Of a stretch of DNA of 61,705 nt, positions 51,503 through 61,168 are shown piece after piece; position 1 is the stretch's first letter; every line of letters starts with the position of its first letter. The notes under the pieces were generated by a model. It saw nothing but the letters and a program-made list of their open reading frames with translations. It did not search any database and was not told the DNA's origin. Origin of the DNA: Verrucomicrobiales bacterium (lineage in GTDB: Bacteria; Verrucomicrobiota; Verrucomicrobiia; Limisphaerales; CANJXF01); NCBI GenBank assembly GCA_947478865.1, contig CANJXF010000023.1, forward strand, positions 1-61,705, written 5' to 3'. The position numbers were made by a program, and so were the translations under genes.

Positions 51503-53191
51503 CTAGCTCGGTTCGATGAGATGGTTTGAATCGAAGGTGTTTGTCTGCGGGCTGATCAGCGGCAGGCGGAGTGCGACGGTGGTTCCGCGGCCGAGGGCTG
51601 ACGAAATCTTCAAGGTGCCGCCCGCCAGAAAAACTCTTTCCTGCATCCCCGATAAACCAAATGAACCTTTCTGCATGGCCTGGCTCATCTCGAAGCCTTT
51701 TCCTTCGTCGCGAACCTGCAGCAGGCAGAGTCCTCTGTTGGTGCTGAGCTGAATGGCGACCTGCTTCACGCCGGCATGCCGGGCGACGTTTGTCAGCGCT
51801 TCTTGTGTGACGCGGAAAATCACGTTGCGAAGGAATGAATTGAGCAGATCGTCGCGAAACCGGCTTTTATTGAACCTCACTTTGATCCCGGTGCGCTTAT
51901 GAAAACGTTTGAAATGCCATTCCAGCGCAGCCGCCAAACCGAAGTCGTCCAGCAGCTGGGGTCGCAAATCTGCCGAAAGCTGGCGAACCGTTTCCTGAAG
52001 TTCGCTGGTGGCGTGCCGGCTTTCTTTCAAGCTGTGGGCGAGAAAGGCTGGGGCGCGGGATAGCTGATGCTCGGTCAGGATTTGCAGGCAGGTAATTTGC
52101 TGGCCGATCTCGTCATGTAATTCGCGGGCGAGGTGGTGCCGCTCCATTTCCTGTGCTTCGACCATGCGCGCGGACATGGCCTGCAATTTGGAGTGCGCCT
52201 CCTCAAGTTCAGAAGTCCGGGCGTCCACCCGATGCTCCAGTTCATGGGTCAACTCTCCTAACTTGAGCAAGATTTTCTCACGTTCCCGATCCGCCAGATG
52301 GCGTCGGGTAATATCCTCGAGGCTGACAAGAATGAGCGGGCTGGGATGCCCCTTGTAAACGAATGCCTGTGCGTTCATCAACACATTGCGTTCGGCTTGA
52401 TTGGGCAATTCGCACGTAAACTCTGAATTTTCGACGCTTTTCCGCTCTTCAATGACTCGCAGCAGTTGCTCGCGAATCTTGGCCGCACTCGGGCTGTCTC
52501 CATCGGCACAATGGAAAAATTTTTCTTTGACGTCTTTTGGCCGGAGTTTGAAAACCTGGTAAAATGCTGGATTGGCCGAGGCGACCATCAAATTTTCATC
52601 CAGCACCAAAAGCGGATGAGCCACCGTTTGGACAATTTTGTCCGCATATTCTTTGGCTGGAAAAAAAATAGAGTTGTTGGCTTTTCGCCATCGAGCGTCG
52701 ATCAAAATTGTCTGGAACATCGTCTTGTCTCCTCGCCGGAATCCAAGGCTCATCATTTGCACCGGAATCTCGTGTTTCCCTCTGCCTCGAAATTGTATTT
52801 CTGTCTCGACCGTTTGGCCGGGAGAAATCCGGCAACGGCGCAGGTGATCCAGGAATTTCGCCAACTGCGGTTGCGGGACGAACAGGGTGAAGGGCAGTCC
52901 CACAATCTGGTCTCGCTCCATCCCGGCCAGTTTGGCGGCGGCCAGGTTCAAGCCTTCGATCACCGCTTTCTCGTCGATGGTGATGCAGCTGGTCGGCCCG
53001 CAGTCATACAGTGTTCGATAATGATCGCGCGCCGCTTCCAGATTGCGCATTTTCTCCAGCAGCACGAGGGACTGGAGTTCCGCGCGAGTCCTCTGAAGTT
53101 CCAGTTCGCAGAGCAATTGATCCTTGTCGGGGGCATGTCTTTCGCCCGATGTGTTTCCTGAAGACCGCGGCTTGGGTTTGCGGCGGATCAT
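51503..53191 (-). CDS. PAS-domain sensor histidine kinase (NarL/HisKA_3 type)
   Basis: 562 aa, cytoplasmic, no transmembrane helix. Two PAS-like domains (about 55-170 and 180-295), a coiled coil (about 300-345), then HisKA_3 with phosphoacceptor His359 in HHLARELHDEIGQQ and HATPase_c with the N box NVIFRVTQEALTNVARHA, RDEGKGF and GSFGLSGM. It starts 3 bases after the CheB-CheR gene stop, so it is cotranscribed. Kinases of this class usually pair with DNA-binding regulators, but the response regulator in this cluster has no output domain. Confidence 0.9.
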   Translation of the reverse strand: MIRRKPKPRSSGNTSGERHAPDKDQLLCELELQRTRAELQSLVLLEKMRNLEAARDHYRTLYDCGPTSCITIDEKAVIEGLNLAAAKLAGMERDQIVGLPFTLFVPQPQLAKFLDHLRRCRISPGQTVETEIQFRGRGKHEIPVQMMSLGFRRGDKTMFQTILIDARWRKANNSIFFPAKEYADKIVQTVAHPLLVLDENLMVASANPAFYQVFKLRPKDVKEKFFHCADGDSPSAAKIREQLLRVIEERKSVENSEFTCELPNQAERNVLMNAQAFVYKGHPSPLILVSLEDITRRHLADREREKILLKLGELTHELEHRVDARTSELEEAHSKLQAMSARMVEAQEMERHHLARELHDEIGQQITCLQILTEHQLSRAPAFLAHSLKESRHATSELQETVRQLSADLRPQLLDDFGLAAALEWHFKRFHKRTGIKVRFNKSRFRDDLLNSFLRNVIFRVTQEALTNVARHAGVKQVAIQLSTNRGLCLLQVRDEGKGFEMSQAMQKGSFGLSGMQERVFLAGGTLKISSALGRGTTVALRLPLISPQTNTFDSNHLIEPS

Positions 53192-53194
53192 GGC

Positions 53195-56134
53195 TCAAGC
53201 CTCCTGAATGTTCTTGATGGCCAGCAGGATTAATTGCGTGCCCTTGCTTTCCTGGTGGAAACGTCGCGCGCTCAACAGCAATTTTCTCTTCCCGACTTTC
53301 GGAAAGGAATGAACGATCTCAAAATCTTCCACCCGGTTTTTCTCCGGCAGAACTCCTTCGATCAACGTCTTCAACGCCGGGATATTCCACGCCCCTTTGT
53401 CCACGTCGTAAAGAATCCGACCCTCAATTGCCTCGCGTTCCAGTTGGAATGATTTGCAGAACGCCTCGTTCGCTTTGTTCACCCGGAGATCGCCGTGCAG
53501 CGTCAGCAGCGGCTGGTCGATCATCTCCGTGATTTCCTCCAGGCCGCGCTTCAACTCGTCGATGTCCACCAGCATGACCACGGCGCCGTCGATTTTATTT
53601 TCAGTCGTCTGATACGGGCGGATCCGCAGCGAATACCAGCGGCCATCGCGGTCCTGCACATCGCGCTCGCGGATGCGCAAGGTGTCGATCACCTCGGCCA
53701 CCAGCTTGTCGAAACCGGAAATCGTGATGTTCGGATTGATGTCGCTGATGCGCCGGCCCACATCGCTGGGAATCAAATTGAAAAAGCGCTCGCCCAACGG
53801 AGTGAAGCGGCGAATCGTCAGGTCGTTGCCCAGCATCAAAATCGGCATGCTCACGCTGCTGAGAAGATTGCTCAAATCGTTGTTGGCCTGGCTCAACTCC
53901 GAATTGCGATTCTGCAATTCCTCGTTCAACGTCGTCAGCTCTTCGTTCGTGGATTGCAGCTCTTCCTTGGCGGTCTCCAATTCTTCATTGGTCGATTGCA
54001 GTTCCTCGTTGCTTGATTGGATTTCCTCGTTGGCGGATTTGAGTTCCTCATTCGTCGCCTCCTGTTCCTCGATGATGGCCTGCAACGATTCCTTGGTCGC
54101 GGCCAGTTCGCCGCGCAGACGGGCGTTCTCCTGCTCCGTGCTCCGGGAATGGCGCGCGCCGGGCTTTGTTTTCTCCTTCGTGAACTTCAGGTCCAGCACG
54201 GGTGATTCCTCGAAAAGAACGACATAAAAGCGCTCCGTCGAATTCGGCGGCCGAATGGGAATGACCTGGATGTTAACGAGTTTATCCTTCCCGTTTTGAT
54301 GCAATGGAACCTCGTCCCGGCGGATCGTGGAATCGCTCTTCATCGCCCGCGAAAGGGCGGTGCGCAAGTCCACCGACAAATCGGGCTTGATCAATCGGGT
54401 GATGTTCAGAGTCGCTTCGCCGGAGGGATGTTCCAGAAACGCGCTCGTTTTCCCGCGGAAATGGAGCACTTCCATGTTCGAATTGATTACCACTCCGCCC
54501 GGCGCATATTCGGAAAGAAGAACGCGATCGACCAGCCGGTGCAGATCGAGCCAGCTGCTTTCGAGTTCCGGGGCCGGCTTGGGCTGCGGCAATTCGACCG
54601 GCTCGGCGACGGCAGGCTGGCCCAGGAAACCCGGCTCCGGCGGCGTGAAATTCTCTCGCTTGGTATAGATTTTATTTTTCTTGTCCACGAGCGTGAAGAG
54701 CTCAGAAAAGAGGCCGATCGTCTCCGAGCCGCCGAGCACGAGGCTGCCGCTGGGCTTGAGCGCGTAGTGAAAGATCGGCATGACCTTTTTCTGGAGCACC
54801 GGCCCGAGATAAATCAGCACGTTGCGGCAACTGATCAAATCCAGCTTGGAGAAAGGCGGATCCTCAATGATGTTCTGCCGCGCAAAGACACAGCAGTCGC
54901 GGATGAATTTGGCAATCTGGTAATTGCCATCCATCTTGCGGAAGAAGCGGCGCAACCGCTCTGCCGAAACCCCGGTCATGGCCGACTCAGGGTAAAGGCC
55001 CGCGCGAGCCTTGGCCAAAACTGCTTCGCTGATATCCGTCGCAAAAATCTGGATGCTTTTGCTTTGCGCGTTCCGTCCAAGAAATTCGAACAGCGTGATG
55101 GCCAGCGAATAAACTTCTTCGCCGCTGGAGCACCCCGGCACCCAGATGCGGATCGCCCCCTGGCCGCTCTGCTTGAGCATTCGCGGGAAAACTTTTTTGC
55201 GCAAAGCGTTGTACATGTCCGCATCACGAAAGAAAGCAGTGACGTTGATCAGCAAATCCTGAAACAGCGCGTCCACTTCTTCCGGATTCTGGCGCAGGAA
55301 ATTCGTGTATTCAGGCAGGCTTTGGATTTTCTTCAGCACCATTCGCCGGAGGATGCGCCGCTGGAGCGTGCTGTGTTTGTAGTGGGAAAAATCAACTCCA
55401 TTCAAGGCCCGAAGCATGGAGAAAATTTTGGTCAGCTCCGTTTCTGCATCTTTCATATGCAGGCCGCGCGCCACCATTTTCGGGCGCAGGGCGGGATGCC
55501 GGGCGATGCGCACTAACTCTTTGGCGATCTGCGCGGGCGGGAGGATCAAATCAACGCAGCCCGCTCCGATGGCGTTGGCCGGCATCTGGTAAAAGCCCGA
55601 GGTCTCATCCTGCGCAAAGGTGATTCCGCCCTCGGCTTTGATCTCTTTTAACCCAAGCGTGCCGTCCGCGCCGCTGCCCGAGAGGACGATTCCCACCGCG
55701 CAGTTGCCCTGGTCCTGCGCCAGGCTTTGGAAAAACGAATCGACCGGCAAATGCTGTCCATCCGTCCTTCGGCGCGCGGAGAGCTGGAGCACGCCATTTT
55801 CGATTTCCACACGCCGATTTTCGGGCAGGACGTAAACCTTGTTTGGCTCCACTTTCATTCCGCTGCGGATTGATAGCACCGGAAGTTTGCAGGAGCGCGA
55901 GAGCAAATCGACCAGCCGGCTCTCGTGTTTTGGATCGAGATGCTGCACGAAAACGAAACCCATGCCCGTGTCGTCGGGAAGATTATTGAGCAGTTCCAGA
56001 ATGGCTTGGAACCCGCCCGCCGAAGCGCCGATTCCGACGATTAGAAATCCTTTGAGGACATCTTCAGCGAGCGGCTTGGCTGCCTCCACTTCAGTCTTTT
56101 GTAATTTATTTTTGGATGATTTTTTCGTCGCCAT
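53195..56134 (-). CDS. CheB-CheR-PAS fusion protein
   Basis: 979 residues from ATG 56134 (MATKKSSKNKLQK); the frame is open to TTG 56248, which overlaps the response-regulator stop. Order: a CheB methylesterase domain (GIGASAGGFQAI with Ser, VQHLDPKHES with His, SGSGADGTLGL with Asp); a CheR methyltransferase domain (IWVPGCSSGEEVYSLAITLFEF, SCRNVLIYL); a PAS-like segment; a long coiled coil of TNEEL/SNEEL heptads; then two PAS domains near the C terminus. Such proteins modify receptors or act in non-chemotactic signalling. No chemoreceptor, CheA or CheW is in the window. Confidence 0.9.
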   Translation of the reverse strand: MATKKSSKNKLQKTEVEAAKPLAEDVLKGFLIVGIGASAGGFQAILELLNNLPDDTGMGFVFVQHLDPKHESRLVDLLSRSCKLPVLSIRSGMKVEPNKVYVLPENRRVEIENGVLQLSARRRTDGQHLPVDSFFQSLAQDQGNCAVGIVLSGSGADGTLGLKEIKAEGGITFAQDETSGFYQMPANAIGAGCVDLILPPAQIAKELVRIARHPALRPKMVARGLHMKDAETELTKIFSMLRALNGVDFSHYKHSTLQRRILRRMVLKKIQSLPEYTNFLRQNPEEVDALFQDLLINVTAFFRDADMYNALRKKVFPRMLKQSGQGAIRIWVPGCSSGEEVYSLAITLFEFLGRNAQSKSIQIFATDISEAVLAKARAGLYPESAMTGVSAERLRRFFRKMDGNYQIAKFIRDCCVFARQNIIEDPPFSKLDLISCRNVLIYLGPVLQKKVMPIFHYALKPSGSLVLGGSETIGLFSELFTLVDKKNKIYTKRENFTPPEPGFLGQPAVAEPVELPQPKPAPELESSWLDLHRLVDRVLLSEYAPGGVVINSNMEVLHFRGKTSAFLEHPSGEATLNITRLIKPDLSVDLRTALSRAMKSDSTIRRDEVPLHQNGKDKLVNIQVIPIRPPNSTERFYVVLFEESPVLDLKFTKEKTKPGARHSRSTEQENARLRGELAATKESLQAIIEEQEATNEELKSANEEIQSSNEELQSTNEELETAKEELQSTNEELTTLNEELQNRNSELSQANNDLSNLLSSVSMPILMLGNDLTIRRFTPLGERFFNLIPSDVGRRISDINPNITISGFDKLVAEVIDTLRIRERDVQDRDGRWYSLRIRPYQTTENKIDGAVVMLVDIDELKRGLEEITEMIDQPLLTLHGDLRVNKANEAFCKSFQLEREAIEGRILYDVDKGAWNIPALKTLIEGVLPEKNRVEDFEIVHSFPKVGKRKLLLSARRFHQESKGTQLILLAIKNIQEA

Positions 56135-56244
56135 AATTGCCAAGTTGGATGTAGCTTTCACTTTAGGACCTGTCGAGCAGCAAGCAAAAACAAATCTTTC
56201 AATGTCGCGTTCGTGCGGTTCGGCTGGACCTCGCGAGAACCGGA

Positions 56245-56739
56245 TCAAGCGGCGCTAGGCGCCGTTGAAAGCTGGATCGGGAGCGACATCAGCGCCGGAT
56301 TCTTCGTCCAGTATTCGTAGATATGCCGGACCAAAAGAATCAATTCATCCAAGGTATGAGGCTTGATGTAATAACCGCAAACGCCGAACCGGTAGGCGAT
56401 GGCCTGGTCTTGCTCGGAAATCGAGGAGGTCAGCAGGACGGCGGGAATGCGCGAAACCTCCCGGTTGGCATGCATCCATTTCAACAAATCCAACCCACCC
56501 ATGAGCGGCATTCTTAAATCCGTGATGACAAGATCGGGGAGGGGGAATGCCTCGCGATCGGCGAACTTGCCTTTTCCAGAAAGATATTCGATGGCGGCTG
56601 CTCCGTTTTCCACGACTTGAAGGTGATCCTTGATGCCATTCTTGTTGAAAGCGCGCTGAATCAACCAAACCTCGTTCGAGTCATCCTCTGCCAGCAAGAT
56701 GGTCTGAATTACCCTAGGTTGTTCTCGCTTGGGTTTCAT
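56245..56739 (-). CDS. Single-domain response regulator (Rcp1-like)
   Basis: 164 aa CheY-like receiver with no output domain. Acid pocket Asp19/Asp20, phosphoacceptor Asp74 (VITDLRMPLMGG), Thr104 (LLTSS) and Lys126 (YIKPHTL) are all present. Its spacing between Asp20 and Asp74 is that of the Rcp1 group, which pairs with bacteriophytochrome- or PAS-type kinases. It is the first gene of a minus-strand cluster with the CheB-CheR protein and the kinase downstream. Confidence 0.9.
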   Translation of the reverse strand: MKPKREQPRVIQTILLAEDDSNEVWLIQRAFNKNGIKDHLQVVENGAAAIEYLSGKGKFADREAFPLPDLVITDLRMPLMGGLDLLKWMHANREVSRIPAVLLTSSISEQDQAIAYRFGVCGYYIKPHTLDELILLVRHIYEYWTKNPALMSLPIQLSTAPSAA

Positions 56740-56918
56740 GGATAAATATTAGGTCTTTTTGCCGGAAACGAGCTAGACCCTTCTTGCTAAAAACACACTG
56801 GATTATGTTGGGAGTTGGTGCGCGATGGATGGAAATTAAACTTCACAAAACTTGCAACATGGTGTTTTGCAATCAATGGACGACAACGGTTTTCAAAGGT
56901 AACAACGTTTGTTGAAAT
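56740..56918. other. Gap between response regulator and second CheB
   Basis: 179 AT-rich bases, with no open frame worth keeping and no terminator-like hairpin seen. It probably holds the promoter of the signalling cluster. Confidence 0.25.
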
Positions 56919-57635
56919 TTAAAATAATATCCGATTCTTGAAGAGCGCCGAACTATTCAGTGACTCTGGGCCACCCTGAAATCCTTTTTTTGGAACCGGG
57001 ACCGGATCGCCGCCGCTCCGTTTTGATTCTCGGCCCGGCAGTTCGTTGATCGGTGTCTTGGCCAGCCGCGCCAGCACACCCGGTATTTTCGCCAAGGACA
57101 ACACATAGTCGACTTCCACGTTTCGCAGCGCGCTCAAGGGCATGTCTTGGGCAAATGCTTCTTCTGGATTTTGAACAATGGCGACTCCCCCGCTTTTCTT
57201 GATCGCGTCGAGTCCTCGGGTGCCGTCATCCATCGAACCAGTCAGGATCACTCCCACCACTCGTGGTCCGTAGGCATTGGCGGCCGATCGAAATAGCGGA
57301 TCCACCGCCGGTCGATGCCGGTTTTCCTTCTCTCCATGAGAAAGCAGCATCCGCCCCCGCTCGATCAACAAATGATGATCCGGCGGTGCAACATAGATTT
57401 TTCCCTGACGGATGACTTCGCCGCCGGAGGCGTGATCGGCCTTCAATCCGCCGGAGCGGCTCAAGATATTCGGCAGAAACCCAATTGCGCTGTAGGAAAT
57501 ATGCAGGACCACGAAAACGGAGGCCGGCAGGTTTTTCGGAAGTTTGCCAAGCAGTTTTGGCAATGCTTCCACGCCTCCGGCTGAAGCGCCGATAACAATA
57601 ATGTCGTGACCTTGCATTCTTCCCCAACATCGCAT
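56919..57635 (-). CDS. Stand-alone CheB-type protein-glutamate methylesterase
   Basis: 238 aa, the catalytic domain only, without a receiver. Counting from 57635: Ser18 in IGASAGGVEAL, His45 in VVLHIS and Asp137 in TGSMDDGTRG make the triad. M7 (57617) is an equally good start. The C-terminal tail is Gly/Arg/Pro-rich and unstructured. With no receiver it cannot be switched by CheA in the classical way. It is on the same strand as, and upstream of, the kinase/CheB-CheR/regulator cluster, separated by about 180 bases. The substrate protein is unknown. Confidence 0.88.
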   Translation of the reverse strand: MRCWGRMQGHDIIVIGASAGGVEALPKLLGKLPKNLPASVFVVLHISYSAIGFLPNILSRSGGLKADHASGGEVIRQGKIYVAPPDHHLLIERGRMLLSHGEKENRHRPAVDPLFRSAANAYGPRVVGVILTGSMDDGTRGLDAIKKSGGVAIVQNPEEAFAQDMPLSALRNVEVDYVLSLAKIPGVLARLAKTPINELPGRESKRSGGDPVPVPKKGFQGGPESLNSSALFKNRILF

Positions 57636-57961
57636 TCATTCGCCTGCGAACAACCGAGATTCGCAACTGGGATTCGCCGATCCGTGCGTTCATCCGGGAA
57701 ATGGCTTTGGGCGTGGGAGCAGCCGACACCACTTGATCATTCGGCACGGCGTTGCGCCCGGCTTGGATTATTGCCGCGGCGCAGTTCTCCATGAAAGGCA
57801 CGCCTCGAAAAACGACTGAATTCTTTGCATCCCATCTCGTCCAAAATGGACGATCTTTTGCCAGTGAACCTTGACTGAGCGGGGACAAAGTTGGCGGCAA
57901 CAATGCCAACTTTTGTGGTGCTCTTGCGGAAAAAACAGTGAATCATTAGACACCCTTGAAC
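57636..57961. other. Divergent intergenic stretch
   Basis: 326 bases between the CheB-type gene and the DUF1549 gene. A minus-strand frame (57226-57909, opening MALLPPTLSPLSQ) covers it but overlaps the methylesterase in another frame and has no motif, so I leave it out. No hairpin with a T-tract was seen. Both flanking promoters should be here. Confidence 0.3.
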
Positions 57962-60900
57962 ATGAATTATCGCCAACTGTTTGGATGTTTGCTGACGCTT
58001 TCCACCGTTCATTTTGCCGCGAATGCCGCGCCGTCGCGCAAGCTGGAATTCAATCGCGATGTGCGACCGATCCTTTCGCAGAATTGTTTTGCCTGTCACG
58101 GAGCTGATTCCGCCGCGCGCAAAGGAGATTTGCGCCTCGATCGCTTTGAGGATGCCACCGCTCCGCGCAAAGAAAGTTCACCCGCCATCGTGCCGGGCAA
58201 GCCGGACACCAGCGGGTTGGTCCGCCGCATTTTAGCCACGGATGAGGATGATCTGATGCCGCCGCCCAAAACGCACAAGGTTTTGTCGCCGGAGCAGAAG
58301 CAGGTGTTGAAAAACTGGATCGCGGAGGGGGCCCAATACCAGGCGCACTGGTCGTTGATTGCCCCATCGCGCCCGGCGCTTCCGAAAGTGCGGAATAAGA
58401 GCTGGGTCCGCAATCCCATCGATACTTTCATTCTCGCGCGCCTCGAACGCGAAGGATTGAAGCCGGGCAAGGAAGCCGACCGCCGCACGCTGGCGCGCCG
58501 GGTGAGCCTGGATTTAACCGGGCTCCCGCCTAAAGCCGAGGAGGTCGAAGCATTTGTGAACGACAAATCGCGCGACGCTTACGAGAAATTTGTCGATCAT
58601 TTGCTGGAATCGCCGCACTACGGCGAACATCGGGCGCGTTATTGGCTGGATGCCGCCAGGTATGGTGATTCCAACGGGATTCATTTCGACAATTATCGTG
58701 AGATTTATCCCTACCGCGATTGGGTCATCAAATCGTTTAACCGCAATCAACATTTTGACCAGTTCACCATCGAACAGCTCGCGGGCGATTTGCTGCCGAA
58801 ATTCACCCTGGACCAGGAGATCGCCACCGGCTTCAACCGTTGCAATATCACCACGAGCGAAGGCGGCGCGATCGACGAAGAATATCTGGTGCTCTATGCG
58901 CGGGATCGCACCGAGGCGACCTCGCAGGTCTGGTTGGGATTGACCGCCGGCTGCGCAGTTTGCCACGACCACAAATTCGACAAGCTTTCGCAGAAGGAAT
59001 TCTATTCGATGTCCTCCTTCTTCAACAACACCGTCCAGAGAGCGATGGATGGAAACGCGAAAGACACTCCGCCCGTGATCATCGTTCCGCAGGAAACCGA
59101 TCGGGCAAGGTGGGAGACGCTCGCTCCACGCATCAAGGAAACGGAGAAAAAATTGGAGAAACGACGCGAGGTGGCGCAAGCCGAGTTCGAGAGCTGGCTC
59201 ACCAACGCTTCGCCCAACGTGTTTTTGGATCGGTTGCCCAAGGATAGACTGCTCTTCCACGCTCCTCTGGACGAAAAACAGAAATCGGTTCTCGCAACCA
59301 GCGTTCGCGGTGAATCGCGGCCAATCACCCTCGCAACCAATGCTGCATCGCAAACCGGCTTCATTGCCGCCAGCGCTTACGCCACGACGAACTCGGTGAC
59401 GCCCGCAATCGCTGATGTCGGTGATTTTGAAAAGGATCAGAAATTTTCCTGCAGCGCCTGGGTTTACCTGAACAAAGGGCGCGGCGGCTCGATCATCGCC
59501 CGCATGGAGGACACCAATGCCTTCCGTGGATGGGATCTCTGGCTGGAAGACGGCAAGCCCGGCACTCATATCGTTAGCAAATGGCCCGAAGACGCGATCA
59601 AAGTGGTCGCGGTCAAAGCCATCGAGATGAAGCGCTGGACGCATGTCGGCGTGACTTACGACGGTTCCAGCAAAGCCAGCGGCGTGAAGATTTTCATCGA
59701 TGGCGAAGCCCAGCCGGTCTCGGTGCAGGCTGATACATTGAAGAACACGATTCGCACCACTGTTCCCCTGAAAATCGGGCAGCGCCATACCACTGCGGCT
59801 CTGGAAACCGCGGGCTTGCAGGACGTGCGCATTTACGAGCGCGCTTTGAATCCCGAGGAGCTTTCCTCGTTGGTCCGCGACGCGCGCATGGCCTATTTGT
59901 TGGCCGCGCCTTCTGCGCGGACGAATAAGAAGAGCAAGGATGAACTCTACAAAGGTTGGCTGGAGAATGTGGATCCCGAGTATCGGACGACCAAGGCATT
60001 GTCTGCGGATGTTGAGAAAGAGGGAGCTGAAATCAAGGCGCGGGCGGCCGTCACCCATGTGATGCGCGAGAAGGAGCAACCTCCCGAAGCCTACGTTCTT
60101 TTCCGCGGCGAATACGACAAACGCAAGGACAAGGTGGAACCGAACACCCCTTCCGCATTGCCTCCAATGCCATCGGATTTCCCGAGGAACCGACTCGGTT
60201 TTGCCAAGTGGTTGCTCCTGCCTGAGCATCCGTTGACCGCCCGCGTGACGGTAAATCGTTTCTGGCAGGAAATCTTCGGAATGGGAATTGTCCGGACCGC
60301 CGGCGATCTCGGGGTGAGCGGAGAGATGCCGTCCCACCCGGAGCTGCTCGATTGGATGGCGGTGGATTTCCGGGAATCGGGCTGGGATGTGAAACGGTTT
60401 ATCAAACTGCTTGTGACCTCTGCGGCTTACCGTCAGGACGCCACGGCCTCTCCCGCGAGCCTCGCCCAGGATCCGGCCAATACCCTTCTCTCGCGCGGTC
60501 CGCGTTTCCGCATGGACGCCGAAATGGTGCGGGACTACGCCCTGGCCGCCAGCGGCTTGTTGGTCGAAAAAATCGGTGGTCCAAGTGTGAAACCCTATCA
60601 GCCGGAGGGAATCTGGGAAGCCGTCGCCATGCCGGAAAGCAATACCCGCATTTACAAGCGCGATACAGGAGAGGGCTTGTATCGCCGCAGCCTCTACACC
60701 TTCTGGAAACGCGCCGCGCCGCCGCCATCCATGGAGATTTTCAACGCGCCCAACCGCGAGACCTGCACCGTGCGCCGCGAACGTTCCAACACCCCGTTGC
60801 AAGCGCTCGCCACCCTCAACGACCCGCAATTGATCGAGGCCGCCCGCCACTTGGCGCAGCGCGCGATGCAATGTGCGCCGAAGCCGGAGGCCCGCCTTGA

Positions 60901-61132
60901 TTTCATGGCGCGAACCCTCTTGTCGCGGCCGCTGCGCGATGAGGAAAGCAAAGTCACCGGCGATGTGCTGCGCGAATTGCTGAACCACTATCAAGCCGCG
61001 CCGAAAGAGGCGGAAGCGTTGATCGCCGTGGGTGACTCGAAGCCCGATTCTGCCTTGGACAAATCCACCCTGGCCGCCTACACGATGGTCGCCAACGAAC
61101 TGATGAACCTGGATGAAGTTCTTAACAAATAA
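57962..61132 (+). CDS. DUF1549/DUF1553 exported cytochrome with LamG insert (PSD1 type)
   Basis: 1056 aa from ATG 57962; TTG 57956 would add two residues. Signal peptide to about ANA. The planctomycete-type cytochrome domain has CFACHGADS near residue 42, DUF1549 spans about 150-360 and contains a second CxxCH (CAVCHDHK) near 330, a LamG domain is inserted at about 490-630, and DUF1553 fills about 745-980 (VNRFWQEIFGMGIVRTAGDLGVSG, NAPNRETC, RSNTPLQALATLNDP). The family is a hallmark of the PVC group and is often partnered by a DUF1501 sulfatase-like protein, which is not seen here. Probably periplasmic, in polysaccharide breakdown or electron transfer; the reaction is unknown. Confidence 0.93.
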   Translation: MNYRQLFGCLLTLSTVHFAANAAPSRKLEFNRDVRPILSQNCFACHGADSAARKGDLRLDRFEDATAPRKESSPAIVPGKPDTSGLVRRILATDEDDLMPPPKTHKVLSPEQKQVLKNWIAEGAQYQAHWSLIAPSRPALPKVRNKSWVRNPIDTFILARLEREGLKPGKEADRRTLARRVSLDLTGLPPKAEEVEAFVNDKSRDAYEKFVDHLLESPHYGEHRARYWLDAARYGDSNGIHFDNYREIYPYRDWVIKSFNRNQHFDQFTIEQLAGDLLPKFTLDQEIATGFNRCNITTSEGGAIDEEYLVLYARDRTEATSQVWLGLTAGCAVCHDHKFDKLSQKEFYSMSSFFNNTVQRAMDGNAKDTPPVIIVPQETDRARWETLAPRIKETEKKLEKRREVAQAEFESWLTNASPNVFLDRLPKDRLLFHAPLDEKQKSVLATSVRGESRPITLATNAASQTGFIAASAYATTNSVTPAIADVGDFEKDQKFSCSAWVYLNKGRGGSIIARMEDTNAFRGWDLWLEDGKPGTHIVSKWPEDAIKVVAVKAIEMKRWTHVGVTYDGSSKASGVKIFIDGEAQPVSVQADTLKNTIRTTVPLKIGQRHTTAALETAGLQDVRIYERALNPEELSSLVRDARMAYLLAAPSARTNKKSKDELYKGWLENVDPEYRTTKALSADVEKEGAEIKARAAVTHVMREKEQPPEAYVLFRGEYDKRKDKVEPNTPSALPPMPSDFPRNRLGFAKWLLLPEHPLTARVTVNRFWQEIFGMGIVRTAGDLGVSGEMPSHPELLDWMAVDFRESGWDVKRFIKLLVTSAAYRQDATASPASLAQDPANTLLSRGPRFRMDAEMVRDYALAASGLLVEKIGGPSVKPYQPEGIWEAVAMPESNTRIYKRDTGEGLYRRSLYTFWKRAAPPPSMEIFNAPNRETCTVRRERSNTPLQALATLNDPQLIEAARHLAQRAMQCAPKPEARLDFMARTLLSRPLRDEESKVTGDVLRELLNHYQAAPKEAEALIAVGDSKPDSALDKSTLAAYTMVANELMNLDEVLNK

Positions 61133-61168
61133 GTCGATCTGCATCCGCGCTATCGGCATCCTGTGACA

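Noticed and set aside
53870-54090. Nucleotide repeats resembling a tandem array
   Set aside because: They encode the TNEEL/SNEEL heptads of the coiled coil in the CheB-CheR-PAS protein and are explained by the protein.
54296-55516. 406-codon plus-strand frame
   Set aside because: Antisense of the CheB-CheR gene; no motif and no ribosome site.
57226-57909. 227-codon minus-strand frame upstream of and overlapping the second CheB
   Set aside because: It overlaps the methylesterase in another frame, and the translation has no recognisable family.
58514-61159. 881-codon open frame on the minus strand
   Set aside because: It lies wholly opposite the DUF1549/DUF1553 gene, has no recognisable motif, and is a product of strong codon-position GC bias in that gene.
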